Source: Rhizoclosmatium globosum
Lineage: Eukaryota > Chytridiomycota > Chytridiomycetes > Chytridiales > Chytriomycetaceae
Assembly: GCA_002104985.1 (NCBI GenBank)
Contig: MCGO01000045.1
Location: 277,176 to 341,175 of the forward strand
Reading direction: 5' to 3'
Length of the DNA stretch: 64,000 nt
Positions 11,888 to 22,866 of the stretch are shown here, piece after piece (the first letter of the stretch is position 1; each line of letters starts with the position of its first letter). Below the pieces are notes generated by a model that was given only the letters and a program-made list of their open reading frames with translations, was not told the DNA's origin and searched no databases. A program made the position numbers and the translations under genes.

Positions 11888-12744
11888 TTATTTTCTCTTC
11901 GTTACATCAAAAGTAAGTTCACCCGCTTTAGCTGTAATAATTGATCCAGCTCTCCCTTCGGCGTGAAGTTTGAGTTTCATCAAGAACAATGAAATGCACA
12001 TCCCCAAAATACTGAAATCCGTAATGATATTCAGGACATAGTGAAGAGCAGTTTGAAATTCACCCTCTACTGCAACAGTCGTTAGAGCTGCGCCGGTATA
12101 ACAATCAATGTAACTATTCCAAAGAACGACGAAATTATTCCATATTTTGCTATTATCGCGTAATTGGACTTGTGCTTATCCCATTCCTCCCCAATGATTC
12201 CATCCATCTCAACGCTCAACCGTTGGATAAACTGACGGAACGTAATGACGAAGAAAGTATCCATGATACATGTAGTGGTGCCAGACAAAACAGTTCCAAC
12301 AAATATAATATCAGACCTCGCTGTGCCAAGACTACAGTTTACAACGATTTGCAACAGCGGGAACATAGCAAAAAGCAGTGTGAAATAAAGAACGACTTTG
12401 ATTTGATATAACAGGACTTTTGAATACCGTTGCTTCAGAATTGCGAAAGAACGTGTGAAGGCGAACCATAGATACGCAGTGAGCGCCATTGAAACAAATA
12501 CGAACGAGACTTCACTGACAAGTAGCACTGTACCTAATTTATATCTGTCATAGCTTATGACGGCAAACGCAATCGCTGAGAGTATGTACAAAGTCACAAG
12601 AAGTGTTGTTGTTCGAGAGAGTTTACTGGCTTCAAACACGTTGATGAAATACACCAAATAGATCAATATCCCTAATACAGTTGCTGACATGACAGCTGGA
12701 GTGAAATAGTTGGCATGGTAAAGGACAATGACAGTTTGGTCCAT
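11888..12744 (-). CDS. seven-helix membrane protein Y
   Basis: Paralog of X, starting at 12744 (MDQTVIVLYHANYFTP). Successive hydrophobic segments are VLGILIYLVYFINVF, LLVTLYILSAIAFAVI, VLLVSEVSFVFVSMALTAYLWFAF, VVLYFTLLFAMFPLLQIVV, IFVGTVLSGTTTCIMDTFFVITF, GIISSFFGIVTLIVI, and, after a one-base frame break near 12090, HYVLNIITDFSILGMCISLFLMKLKL. That gives seven probable helices with a short tail ending near 11888. The shared FTRS...RYSK motif between helices 4 and 5 and the tandem arrangement indicate a local duplication. The family is not recognised; a fungal-type GPCR-like or solute-sensing membrane protein is the best guess. Confidence 0.65.
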
Positions 12745-12779
12745 AATGAGATTTGCAAGGAGCCTTTTAAAACAAAATA

Positions 12780-12800
12780 AGGCCCCGTTCAGTGAGAAAA
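12780..12800 (+). repeat. left terminal inverted repeat
   Basis: AGGCCCCGTTCAGTGAG followed by an A run. It matches the reverse complement of 14161-14181 with about two mismatches. Confidence 0.75.
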
Positions 12801-14160
12801 AATTGCTATTTGTTTGGTGGTGATTTATGTGAATTTATCGAAATTTATGGACTGGCTATTTATCAATAAACTGTTTATTAGAAATAAACTGAAAAAGCTG
12901 TTTATGTCAAATAAACTATTTATCAATAAATCGTTTTTTTCACAAATTCCATAAACAGTTTATCACAATCCATAAATAGCCATAAATTCCATAAATTCCA
13001 TAAGTAGCTCTGGCCCAATTTTTGGACCTGTTTATCACCATTTCCCACCAATTCCACCAACAATAAAAAGATGATATAATACATTTTACATTTGTTTATT
13101 TGAACACACCAGACAAGAGATAGTAATATTAAAGGAGAAGGGATTCAAGGTGACAGAAGCTCACACTAGGGGAATCGGCAGTCATCGCTCAATACACTAC
13201 TCACTGTTACAACACCAATTCAAGCAGTGAGAAGCATTAGTAGAAGCAGTAGTGCGATGCAAAGTTTGAAAGTTGGGTATGGATTGGAAGGGACAGTGTC
13301 AGGCACTGACAAAAGAGAGATGGTGACAAAGAACAAACATAGAGAGACGTGTGAGGGAAGGGCAAACGGGGAAGAATGCAGCAGATACAGAAAGGGAAAG
13401 GGGAGAGGCGTACAGAAAGGTCATTGTGTGCGCAAGATGAGTGAGTTGTGAGCTTGAAGGGTGGGAGGGTTTGGAACTTGGAGAAAAAAAGTGGAAGGAG
13501 GGAGGCAGGGAGGGAGGTGGAGCTCACAGGCTGATTGAATTCAAATTGGAAAATTTTGTAACACAGCCACGCTGCCATCTTCATTTCCACCAACTTTTTC
13601 CTTCTCGAACTCAAGTACCTGGCCCTGCGCATACCACCAAGTGCTGCCGTTGTTGTCTTCACTTTCATTGTTGAACGCATCAACGGCAGACATGTCCCTA
13701 CCCTCTATTCCGGTCTGCTGGAAGCCAGTCGCCCCTATTTCTCTTTTCCCTTCTCGTCTCTCATCCACTCCCTACTTCCATTGCATCAACTTGATACTTG
13801 TATTTCGTTTGTTAAATCCTGGATGAGATTGATGGTTTATTTCACTCACAAGCAACAAAGTACCTGATTGTTGGTATTGCGACTACTCTTGCACTGGACT
13901 TGAATTGAGGGCATTTGAGCCGCGTCTCCTTTGCTCTGTAATCATTGCTATCTTTCCTAACATTGTTTGAATATCAATAAACCAATTTCTGACCTATGTT
14001 ACCCTGTTTTTGAATTTATTGCTGTTTATGGCTATTTATGGCCGGAATTTATCAATAAACAGCTCTGAGCTATTTATCAATAAACAGGGAAAGCGAATTT
14101 ATTGATAAATAGGCATTTCAGGAAATAAACAGTTTATTGATAAATAGGCCAAAAACTGTT

Positions 14161-14181
14161 TTTGCTCGCTGAACGGGGCCT
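14161..14181 (-). repeat. right terminal inverted repeat
   Basis: CTCGCTGAACGGGGCCT on the plus strand, the inverted partner of the left end at 12780. It marks the right boundary of the element about 80 bases before the stop of the GT34 gene. Confidence 0.75.
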
Positions 14182-14262
14182 AAAATTTGAAAATTGATAT
14201 TTTGGTCTCTTTGATTTATTTAAATGAATCCAAAATAATGCAATTTAACACAAACGATTTTA

Positions 14263-15906
14263 TCAGTACTCTGTTTGATTATTTTCCATCAACCATTTCA
14301 CAATTCCACGATTCCCGGGAGCGTGCAGGACAAAATGCCCCTTCTGATACCAGTTCCTCACGTTTCCAACTTTCCCAAAATAATAGGAATTGATCAAAGT
14401 CGATCTCTCATACTCCAAATCAACCAAATGCCTCCGAATCCCAATCTCATCGTTCTTCCACATCTGACTGATACTCCCTTGTTCGCGATAATAGAGATCC
14501 CGCTTTTCATCTTGAATCCACCGCGGAATGAAAACCTGTCGCGTCCAGTCACTAGACCGCAAAAAGAAGCTTCCAGCATTGAATCCGTTCCAGTCCCTCG
14601 AAATAACGATATCCGCATGCTCATGCCCGACTTCCAAGATTAAATTCCCTAACAGCACGCGTAAATCAATATCCCCGTTCATTATAAATGCGTCAGTCGC
14701 GTCCAAAAGCCAAATCCAGTCATACATCTCCACCAACTCCTTTGCGTCGAACGCCTTCTGCCACACGGGATGAGATGCGCGCGATTTAGTCTGGAAGTAT
14801 TGTTCACATCCCCACTTTATGCAGTACCGGTCGCGATTACTGAGAACCCTTGTGGTAGATGGATCCCACCACGTTGTATTTGTGATGAGGGTGTAAATGA
14901 CGATTCGGGATGTCCAAGTATTTGATTGGAGCATTATCTGAAATTCGGTGTGGTTTGAGGGTATGATAGCCACTTCCGATCTTCCAGTTTGGAGTTTTTG
15001 TATGTGGTGAATTGAATGAACTGCTGACTTCCAGATTCTTTGAACATATGACAAGTTTGAATCGGAAGAACTATATTCGGATCGTTCCAAAAGTCGTGGC
15101 GAAATATCAAAGCAAGACCATATGATTCGTCAGTTACGTTGTTGAGAATGATGGTTGAGGGAAGTTTTATCCATTTCCGCTGACCCGCGCGTTGAAAGTA
15201 TTCGTATAATAACCCACGTTCCAGCGAAGAAGAGTTTATAAAACGGGGTATTTGAGCAACGAGACGATTCATAAGCCTTACGATGGCTTAAACAGCATCA
15301 GAGATGAATCAAGGGAGCCTTCGACAGTTTTCACGGTTCCAAAGAAGTTTGGAATGCTGTATGAATACTGAAAAAGATTTGCGATGTCCCCAATCAATAT
15401 TGAGTTGCTTTCAAGGAACAGGACCTCGTCGTAAATCCCTTCCAGTCCAAAGAGCAACAATTTTGAGAAGCAAGAGCGACAAGAAGTTCCAGAGTTTGGA
15501 ATCAATTCAGGCAGATGAAGCAATCTGCTACCCAACGTAAAAGCGATTTCTTCTTTTGAAATCCCAAGAATCCAGTCACAGCAACGACAAATTCAACGTC
15601 TCTCCGTTTCTGGAGCATAAAAGTGTGTGCCAAGACGACAACGTCGGCAAAACTGGTATCGAATTCCCGCTTGGACTCATTTGCGGCGAAGAGTGTAACA
15701 ACAGCACGTTTCGCAAAAGGCCGCCTTATTGATGGCGGATTGAAGGTGAAGCTTGGTTGAATGACTGATGGTTGCTCAAAGCGACTGCTTGAAGACCACC
15801 TCGAAGGAGTAAGAAGATAGAATCCCCATGCAAGGTTGAGTAAAGCAACAATGCATATACGAGTCCAATACGCTCGTAGGAACCATGAGACAGTTCCCGT
15901 TTTCAT
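14263..15906 (-). CDS. GT34-type glycosyltransferase 1 (Mnn10/Gma12-like)
   Basis: A predicted type II Golgi glycosyltransferase. It starts at 15906 (MKTGTVSW) with a signal anchor (ICIVALLNLAWGFYLL), then a luminal domain: KRAVVTLFAANESKREFD, FVVAVTGFLGFQKKKSLL, LLLFGLEGIYDEVLFLES. The C-terminal half holds the GT34 signature (PF05637): MYDWIWLLDATDAFIMN, where D-A-T-D replaces the usual DxD-type metal site, ISRDWNGFNAGSFFLRSSDWTRQ, and FVLHAPGNRG. The family transfers galactose or mannose to glycans in the Golgi. Frame breaks near 15530, 15280 and 15060 must be bridged; each looks like one missing base when compared with the neighbouring copy. It lies head to head with GT34 copy 2. Confidence 0.82.
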
Positions 15907-15951
15907 TGAAGTGGTGGAGTGGAAAATCAGATGGAAAATTGACAGCCGCGA
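15907..15951. promoter_or_regulatory. divergent promoter of the two GT34 genes
   Basis: Only 45 bases separate the start codons of the head-to-head glycosyltransferases (15906 minus, 15952 plus), so they must share a very short control region or use overlapping 5' leaders. No TATA box was recognised. Confidence 0.45.
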
Positions 15952-17765
15952 ATGCAATCACTGAAACCAAGGCGGGACAGCCTCCGTAGAGCGTTTTTGT
16001 CCGTCTTGGCACTTTCAATTATCCTCAATGTACTCGTGGCTTGGTCTTACTTATCGGGCGATGGCCTGATTATGCTGGGGCCCTCGATCCACCGCAACAG
16101 CAACTACGGCCTCAATTGAAAGCATCATCTCGATCCTGTAAACTTCGTCCATCCAATATTCACATGAGCTATCATTTCTTTCCTGGTTCTGCACGGAAGC
16201 CTTTCAAACAGAAAGCCGTCATAACAATCTACGCTGCTAACGAGTCCCGCAAAGAATACGACTCGCATTTCGCAGATGTTTTAATTCTGGCGCATTCATT
16301 CATAAGAGGCCATCAAACCGAAGAAGTCGAATTCGTAGTTGCTTATACCGGGAAGATGTCTCTTCGGAAGCAACGCAGCTTAATCAACCTTGGAGCGCGT
16401 TTACTGCATCTGCGACATTTAGGTCCGTCATCGACTTCATCTCAGACAAAGCCGTGTCACTCTTGCTTTTCCAAAATCTATCTGTTTGGATTGGAACACT
16501 CTTTTCAACAGATTCTCTACTTGGACAGCAGTCTGTTTCTGAGACAATCCGCAACGTCTATATCATCCATCTTTTCATACAGTTATCCTCTTCAGAAGCC
16601 TTCGAAAGCGGTAATATGATTGCCGCTGTGCGCTCTCTCGCTTCGTCAAACAAAACGCTCGACACATCTCTTTTATTGATTACACCATCCCTGGCTCTCA
16701 TGCACAAATTACTTTATCTTGCTCCAAAGTACTATAATTCTTCACACACCGATGAACCGCTCTATGCTGAAGTATTCCATACATCTCCTTGTCGAAATTG
16801 GACTCGTTTACCCACCTCATTCAACCTTCAAAATATCCATGACGCGAAACGTTTATCGCACGCCGTCACTGTTCAGCAACACTCATTTTGGAATTCCCCA
16901 GCACCAATCCAAGGAACACCCTTGACCTCCCTCTATAGAGAATGGACAGAGTCAATAGAAGCTTTGTTTCATACTCAAATGCAACAGCAAGGATTCTCGG
17001 ACGTGAACCTCGTTCCTAAAGACCACACCTCGTTTCACCTGATGTTACGAGCCAATACATGGACCGCACGTTTCGTGATATACTCGCTCCTCACACAGTG
17101 GACAGACAGGGACCAACCAATACGCGTTGTGTCAAATCGAGAACGATATTGTGCCTTGTATCCTGGAACCTGTTTCCATTACCTTCAAACAAAGAGCGAC
17201 GCGTCCATCCAGTTTGGCAGAAAGCGTATGATACAAAACTTTTCTGGAAGAGTATGATTGGATATGGCTGTTGGATGCGTCTGATGCGTTGATCATGAAT
17301 GGACATGTTGATTTGCGAGTGCTTCTCGCGTCGCTTGTGCTGGAGACTGAATCGCCTCATGATATTGATATTGTATATCGAAAGACACAAATGGATTTAA
17401 TGCTGGGAGCTTCTTCATCAGGTCAAGTGATTGGACTCGGCAAGTATTTGTTCGTAACTGGCTGCGGGATGAAGCAGCGGATTACTGGCAGAAGGAACAA
17501 GATAGTATTGTTTTTATGTGGAAGAAGAATGAAACTGGGATCAAAAAGCGGTTGGTTGGATTGCCACAAGAGAGGTCTAGGCTGTTCAACAGCTATATCT
17601 TTGGTGAGTGACATTGGATTCACTATTTTCTGCTTTGATTGACCGTGAATGTGTACAGGTGGTGGCGTTCAATATGAAGTTGGGGACTTTGTGGTACACA
17701 CACCGTCACAAGGATGGGGACCACTTACGCATTGGCTTAGAGAAACAAAACAACGAGAGTTTTGA
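15952..17765 (+). CDS. GT34-type glycosyltransferase 2 (Mnn10/Gma12-like)
   Basis: Paralog of copy 1 in opposite orientation. It starts at 15952 (MQSLKPRRDSLRRA) with a signal anchor (FLSVLALSIILNVLVAW). The luminal part has KQKAVITIYAANESRKEYD, FVVAYTGKMSLRKQRSL and KIYLFGLEHSFQQILYLDSSLFL. The catalytic half can be followed through several frame changes: MDASDALIMNGHVDLRVLL, then FNAGSFF-like and RSSDWTRQ-like coding, then SRLFNSYIF. An intron (about 17602-17660, GTGAGT...ACAG) precedes the last exon, GGVQYEVGDFVVHTPSQGWG, which ends at 17765. At least five frame breaks (about 16070, 16580, 17240, 17290, 17380) are needed, more than in copy 1. It may be decaying, or the region may be poorly assembled. 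Confidence 0.75.
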
Positions 17766-17887
17766 ATATGATTTTAAAGAATGCCCCCACATCCAACTCG
17801 TCAGCCCAAGTGGCAAAGGACCCACGATTTGTTCCTCAATCAAAACTCAACAGATCCACATTCAAAACACACTGACATCACTAACCC

Positions 17888-19497
17888 ATGATTTCGCAGT
17901 TTGGCACTTCCTGTCCGGGCTTCTCTGACTACAAAGGCGCACGATCTGACATGTACCGCCAGACGCTGTTCTCGGTGTTCCACTCGCACGACCGCCTCGA
18001 GATCCCGGTGATGCAGCGCCGGTTCTGCTGGGGCGACGAGCAACTTGATCGGTGGGTCGTGGACTCGATGCGCGTCGCCCTGATGTCCGCAAAGAAGAAC
18101 GGACGCAGTGGCGACTCGGTTGGTGGCGATTCGGAAAGTGACAGCGACTCGGACAGCGACGACGAGGACAAATCAAATGAACCGGATTTGGAAACCATCA
18201 AGAACCAACTGGACTCAGCTTCATCACAAGGCGCTATCGTCCCCCAATCATGTACAAGGTCTATGCTGCAAATCCAAAACACTATCCCTTTGCTGCCAGA
18301 AATGCTAAATTAGCCAGATTCCGCGTGAGAGATGACAACAGCTCTTTGCTTATTGTAGATGGACAACAGCGTTTGGTGGTTACTACCATGCTTATTGCCT
18401 CAATTCGAGATGCCATTCTCAACCACAGAGACTGGGAAATGAATCAAGAATTATGCAAGGAGCATCTAGACGCTATTCATTCTGCTCTCTTCTCGACGCC
18501 AATCGATCTCCTTTCTCTTCCGCAAATTGTTGCTTCGCTCAAAGAAGGCGACATTCTCAAGGAAGCACGACTGATCCCAAGTTACCCCGATCGCCTTGTC
18601 TTCTACAATCTCCTTTGCCGCGATGGAATTCCATTGGCAAAAAATGCCTCCAGAGACCACGCCTCTTTCCGTACGTTTGCTGCACGTTCACAATTTGCGG
18701 CTTTCACTGCAAATCTCACTATCCCTCAGCTCTGTAATCTTGCGCACTCTTCCCTCTGTGGTGTTTCAGTCATGTCCAACTATTTGATTGCTCCAAACCT
18801 GAATCTTTGCCAAGTATTCCAATGGTTTCAAGAGCTGGGCATAAAAGGTTCAGGACTCTTGGGAAACAAATCCCCCGGTGTTGGTTTCCACACTCTCGAC
18901 TTTGTCAGAAACTTTTTCATGAGTGTTTGCATGGATTATGAGTTGGAAATTCAAAATCGATTGTATCATCTTCTGTGGTACCAGCCTATCGAACGTATTG
19001 TCGGCCTGGATTGGGAACGCTTTGATTCACTGTTAGACCGTTACATGACATCGTTCGAGTCTACTACGAGAATAAAGGATCCAAAGGAAGATCCATTGGT
19101 TCCAGAGGATGTCGCCACTGCGGCAGAATTTATGAACGACCCCAATGTCGAAATGTACACACGATTCCTGGTCTATTTCTATCAACACTGCCTCAATCCC
19201 ACCGGTTTACCTAAAATCACAGAAAGTTCAGACATATACGATGATGATGATGATGATGAAGTGGTTGTGATTGAAGACGACGATTATTTGCGAGACTTGC
19301 AAAGTCCTGGTAATGGCACAAGTAGGCCAGCATTCGTCCTTTCCAATCCAGAAATTTTCAAGCTGCTTAATCAATTTGAAAATGATGCAAAAGATCCCTC
19401 GGCAGTTGATCCGGATGCGTTGTTGGAAGCGAGTAAACTGAGTTTGTTAGGATTTATTCGCCATTTTGTCTGGTATGCGCAAATTACAAAATGGTAA
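17888..19497 (+). CDS. DUF262-domain protein
   Basis: The N-terminal region carries LEIPVMQRRFCWGDEQLDRW, then an acidic Ser/Asp linker (SDSDSDSDDEDK), then LLIVDGQQRLVVTTML. The spaced IPxxQRxxxW and (V)DGQQRLxT motifs define DUF262 (PF03235), a ParB/Srx-like fold seen in bacterial GmrSD-type nucleases. The C-terminal half is helical, with an Asp run (DDDDDDEVVVIEDDD), and ends with IRHFVWYAQITKW. One frame break in a C run near 18243 joins the first exon to the 415-codon second part. The start at 17888 is the first ATG; 17951 is an alternative. Its role in eukaryotes is not established; nucleotide binding or nuclease action is inferred from the family only. Confidence 0.8.
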
Positions 19498-19559
19498 CTT
19501 CAGATTTATTGTAACGAATAAAATGATTATAAAATGAGTAAAACGAATTATTTGCACCA

Positions 19560-20957
19560 TTACTTTGCATCTTCAATGGCCTTTGCAACTTCAACTTCGC
19601 AGTCAAACAAGCTGTAGAGCGAAAACATACCAGCATTAGCGGCATGAATCACAAGCCTAAAAACAAAGTGATTCAAGTTTCCACCAAAGATTGGAGTTGT
19701 CGCAACTGTCTTTGTACGAATATTCCTGGCTTGATTTGCCGCTCCAGTGCCGCGAGGAACACGGATTTTGGAATATAACGCCAAGACCTTGTCCCAATCT
19801 TGACCTTGAGGATAGCGCTTGAACAAAGCAAGAAGAGTGCCAACATCCTCAAGCCCAGTTAATAATCCAATACCTGCATTGGGAACCATTCCATGTGCCG
19901 CATCTCCAACCAACAACACACGTCCCTTGTGATACGTTTCCATATCTGGCAAGTCGTAAATACTTGCTGCAGAAACACGGAAAGCACAACGCATCATTTT
20001 CTCAACATGAGGCGCAACGCCCCACTCATGAAGCAAGTCAGCCAACCGTCCCGCGTGTTTTGGCAAATCCGTATATGGACGGTAAGAAGCGGACTTGTCT
20101 TGTTCCTCCTTGTCTCCAAAAGTGCTAACTTGAACCGCGGCAATGTCTTCGGACGCTTGAACACCGCAGCAAATAGTTTACGGTCGCGGTCAACGTAGAA
20201 TGCGCATTCCTCGGTTTCTTTGAGGTTGATTTGATGCTCTTTATGTTTACGACTCCAATGTGACCCATGGAACCAGTGAACGTTGCGGTAAGGTTCTCGC
20301 CAAATACTCGACGACGTGTTGCGGAGTGCATTCCGTCAGCGCCGATAAGCAGGTCTCCGGTAGCAGTTGTTCCATCAACAAACGTTGCAGTCACAGACCC
20401 TTCGCCTTGCTCAATGGTTGCGAGCTTTTTACCAATGTGGGTTTTGATACCTACCTTGTGGCATGCCTTGATGAAGATGCTGTGAAGCTGGGAGTTTCGT
20501 TAGCGTTAATGGGTAATCATATTGGTTAAGCTCTTACTCTCGAACGCAGGATTTGAAGGGGAGAAAGAAGCTTTGGATCCGTTTCGCCAGCAGTTCGATT
20601 GGCGATACGAGTGTCAGAGACGATCGGTGCGGATCCGTCATCTTGTGCCAGGATACATATGGTGATATGGTTCCAGCCGCAATGCACTCATCCAGCAATC
20701 CAAGGTCTTCAAGACACGGAGTCCTCCCGCATGAATCAATACGGAACCTAATAGTTACATAGTTAACATTTGGTCAAGGCATATCATCACAATCGTTCAC
20801 CTCCAGTCTCTCCAAACTCAATGGCTTCGCCTCTCATCACAACCTCCATTGGTTCAATTTGGTCATACAAAGCACATGGAATGCCCGCTTGGTGGAGCGC
20901 AATGGCTGTAGCAGCACCAACAAGGCCGCTGCCGACAATGATGACACTTGGAGTCAT
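19560..20957 (-). CDS. FAD-dependent monooxygenase paralog E (disrupted)
   Basis: It starts at 20957 (MTPSVIIVGSGLVGAATAIALHQAG). Exon 2 reads SVLIHAGGLRV, then breaks. Exon 3 has GADGMHSATRRRVFGENLTATF, LPKHAGRLADLLHEWGVAPHVEKMM, RVLLVGDAAHGMVPNAGIGLL and ends FDCEVEVAKAIEDAK at 19560. At least four one-base losses are apparent when compared with paralogs, near 20706, 20640, 20235 and 20163. This is the most interrupted member apart from G. It stands apart from the other copies, between the DUF262 gene and a tail-anchored protein. All changes look like missing bases, so assembly error remains possible, but pseudogenisation is also reasonable. Confidence 0.75.
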
Positions 20958-21026
20958 GTTTTTTTGTTGGCAAATTGGGACAATCACCAATCTCCACCTG
21001 AGTCGGATCCATCTCCGTTTTCAGCG

Positions 21027-21845
21027 TCAAGACTCATAAAGCAACATTCTTTCAATTGAAGGCGATTTATTACTTTTTGTTACTCGTTTACGACTCCACG
21101 TTCCAAAGACGATATACCCCACAGCAATAAATGATGCTGCCATCGCCAGCGATTTGGCTGTTTCGCTTGATATTCCTTGTTTTATAATTGTAGTAACCTT
21201 ACTCACGATTTTATCCGGGTGTCCACTGCTAGAAAGTTCATTATCGTTGTCAAGTCCAGTACCAACATCTTTCTGATTCACAACGATTGCACTTTCCTCA
21301 TCATCAGAAAACAGAGGAATTGAGCGTCTTCTAGCAACCCTCCAACAAGGCAGCTTCCGTTTCGTCAAATAATGCATCCAATCCACCGCCCACATCCCTT
21401 ACTGCTGCATTTACAAACTTGAGTTCAGATTCCTGCCTCTTCAAAAGCTCTTTGTCTGTTTGCCATGGAGGTAAATCTGCATCAATGGGCGATGAACTAT
21501 TTTTGGAAATGTCTGCAACAACAGTCTTGTACGATGGCGGACGTTCGGTGGCGTGAGAGGAGAAGAATACGATAGAGTCTCGTCTGATTGGGGAATACAT
21601 GCTGATATGGGGTTGGAAGATGTCTTTGGAGATTCTCATATTCCAGGTCAATCAAGCTTTCCAGCGGCGAATCGGCGAAGCTGCTAAGAGAAGCAAGGTG
21701 CGGCAGTGTTTCGTCGTTCAATAATTCTTGTGATTGAAGTGCGTCTGTGTACCAGGGTACTGGCGAAAGGGGCGGGGTGATTCTCGAAGTGGATAAAGGA
21801 TGAGGGAGCAGGAGCTAACGACGCCCCAGAGACCAGTGCCATCAT
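21027..21845 (-). CDS. tail-anchored protein of unknown function
   Basis: Not a family I recognise. From the ATG at 21845 (MMALVSGASLAPAPSSF), coding quality continues through LQSQELLNDETLPHLASLSSF, FQPHISMYSPIRRDSIVFFSS, PPWQTDKELLKRQESELKFVN, GGGLDALFDETEAALLEG, RRRSIPLFSDDEES and a C-terminal hydrophobic segment (AKSLAMAASFIAVGYIVFG), followed by basic residues and the end at 21027. The layout is a cytosolic domain with one C-terminal membrane anchor. Several one-base frame changes (about 21785, 21650, 21350) are required. It is divergent from the coiled-coil gene, with about 100 bases between start codons, which suggests shared control. Confidence 0.5.
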
Positions 21846-21948
21846 TGTTCGTGTTGGAGATACTTCTCTCGCTTTAGATTTTGTGTTGAAGGGAGTGGAA
21901 ACAAGTGGCCGGGGAAGCATTTGGATTAAGTTGGTGTTTCTATTCAAA

Positions 21949-22693
21949 ATGAACTTTGACACCCAAACTGAATCACAACCTTTACTCTCCACCCGCGACG
22001 CATCAGAACTCAATATTGAATCGGAACTGCTTCTCCAGGATGCCAATAAAGGACTTGATGATCCTCAACAAGATATCACTGTCGAAACTATGCAAACCCA
22101 GCTGGATGCTTACAGACTTGCCGTGGCTCATGTAGATAAGCTTCTTGATACGCAAACTGAGCTCAAGTCTCGAATAGCTATTCAGACGAGGAAGTTTGCG
22201 GAAGCTCAGCATCGGATACAATCCCAATCACAACATTGACAACACCAGCACATAAACAATATGGTCATTGGGCTCTATTGGCAGTTCACGAAGAGCTTAG
22301 GGCGGCTGGAAAGAAAACACACGTGATTGATGCCACACTCTCGACAAAGCTCAATCCCCATGAAGACTCCCATATTCAAACTGATTCAGAATACTGTGAC
22401 TTATTAAATCATCTGATTGAGTTGGAAACAAAGCTTGGCGATTTAAAAAGGGTGCTGGCAAGCCAAGCGGTCAATGTTATTCGATTGAAACATGAGTTGA
22501 GACGAGCAAACGTGTCATCAATCTCAGGAAACGGGAAGAAATGTACAGAAGATACTGTTCAGGAATTCAAAGTAATGGTGAGACTGAAACGTTACAAGCT
22601 GAACATGATTCCCCAAAACCAGAAGAGAAAAGGAAGAAACAAAAGCTCGATGAGGAAATCAATAAAAGATGTTTTTCAGTTTGTTGTGCATAA
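21949..22693 (+). CDS. coiled-coil protein of unknown function
   Basis: It starts at 21949 (MNFDTQTESQPLLSTRDAS). Heptad-like helices follow: MQTQLDAYRLAVAHVDKLL, ELKSRIAIQTRKFAEAQHRI, and, after a frame change near 22230, LLAVHEELRAAGKKTH and LLNHLIELETKLGDLKRVL. A further change near 22570 gives a polar Lys/Glu-rich tail ending at 22693; without it the frame ends at 22703. The composition is predicted to be an elongated alpha-helical coiled coil without membrane segments. No family is recognised. Context gives only the divergent neighbour and the downstream pseudokinase/TIR gene on the same strand. Confidence 0.5.
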
Positions 22694-22866
22694 GGTGGCT
22701 TAATGAATATAGCTGAAAGAGCACGTTTTCCGAAAACGTTCTGGTCCATGAAAGACCAAAGCCACGTGTCCGCAGATGAAATCATTAGTCCGATGCTCAG
22801 CCGCCGACCACGTTGCTTTGTGATCCTTTCTTGGATTCCTCCACGTTTTTCCCCACCAAATCGAGA

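Larger units (their letters stand above)
12780..14181. mobile_element. non-autonomous DNA transposon-like element with TIRs
   Basis: The ends are inverted copies: AGGCCCCGTTCAGTGAG at the left and, read from the right end inward, AGGCCCCGTTCAGCGAG, with A-rich continuation on both sides. AAAAT lies next to both ends (AAAATA left, AAAATT right), so a short target duplication is possible but not exact. Inside each end, for about 200 bases, motifs of the form CTATTTATCAATAAAC and its reverse complement recur, like subterminal transposase-binding sites. The centre (about 13100-13970) has purine/pyrimidine-skewed sequence and short open frames but no catalytic motif I recognise. Length is about 1.4 kb. 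Superfamily is undetermined; hAT or Mutator-like are candidates. Confidence 0.72.

Noticed and set aside
13227..13830. Transposase gene inside the TIR element
   Set aside because: Frames here are short and compositionally skewed (Lys/Arg/Glu or Ser/Leu/Pro). No DDE, zinc-finger or dimerisation motif was seen.
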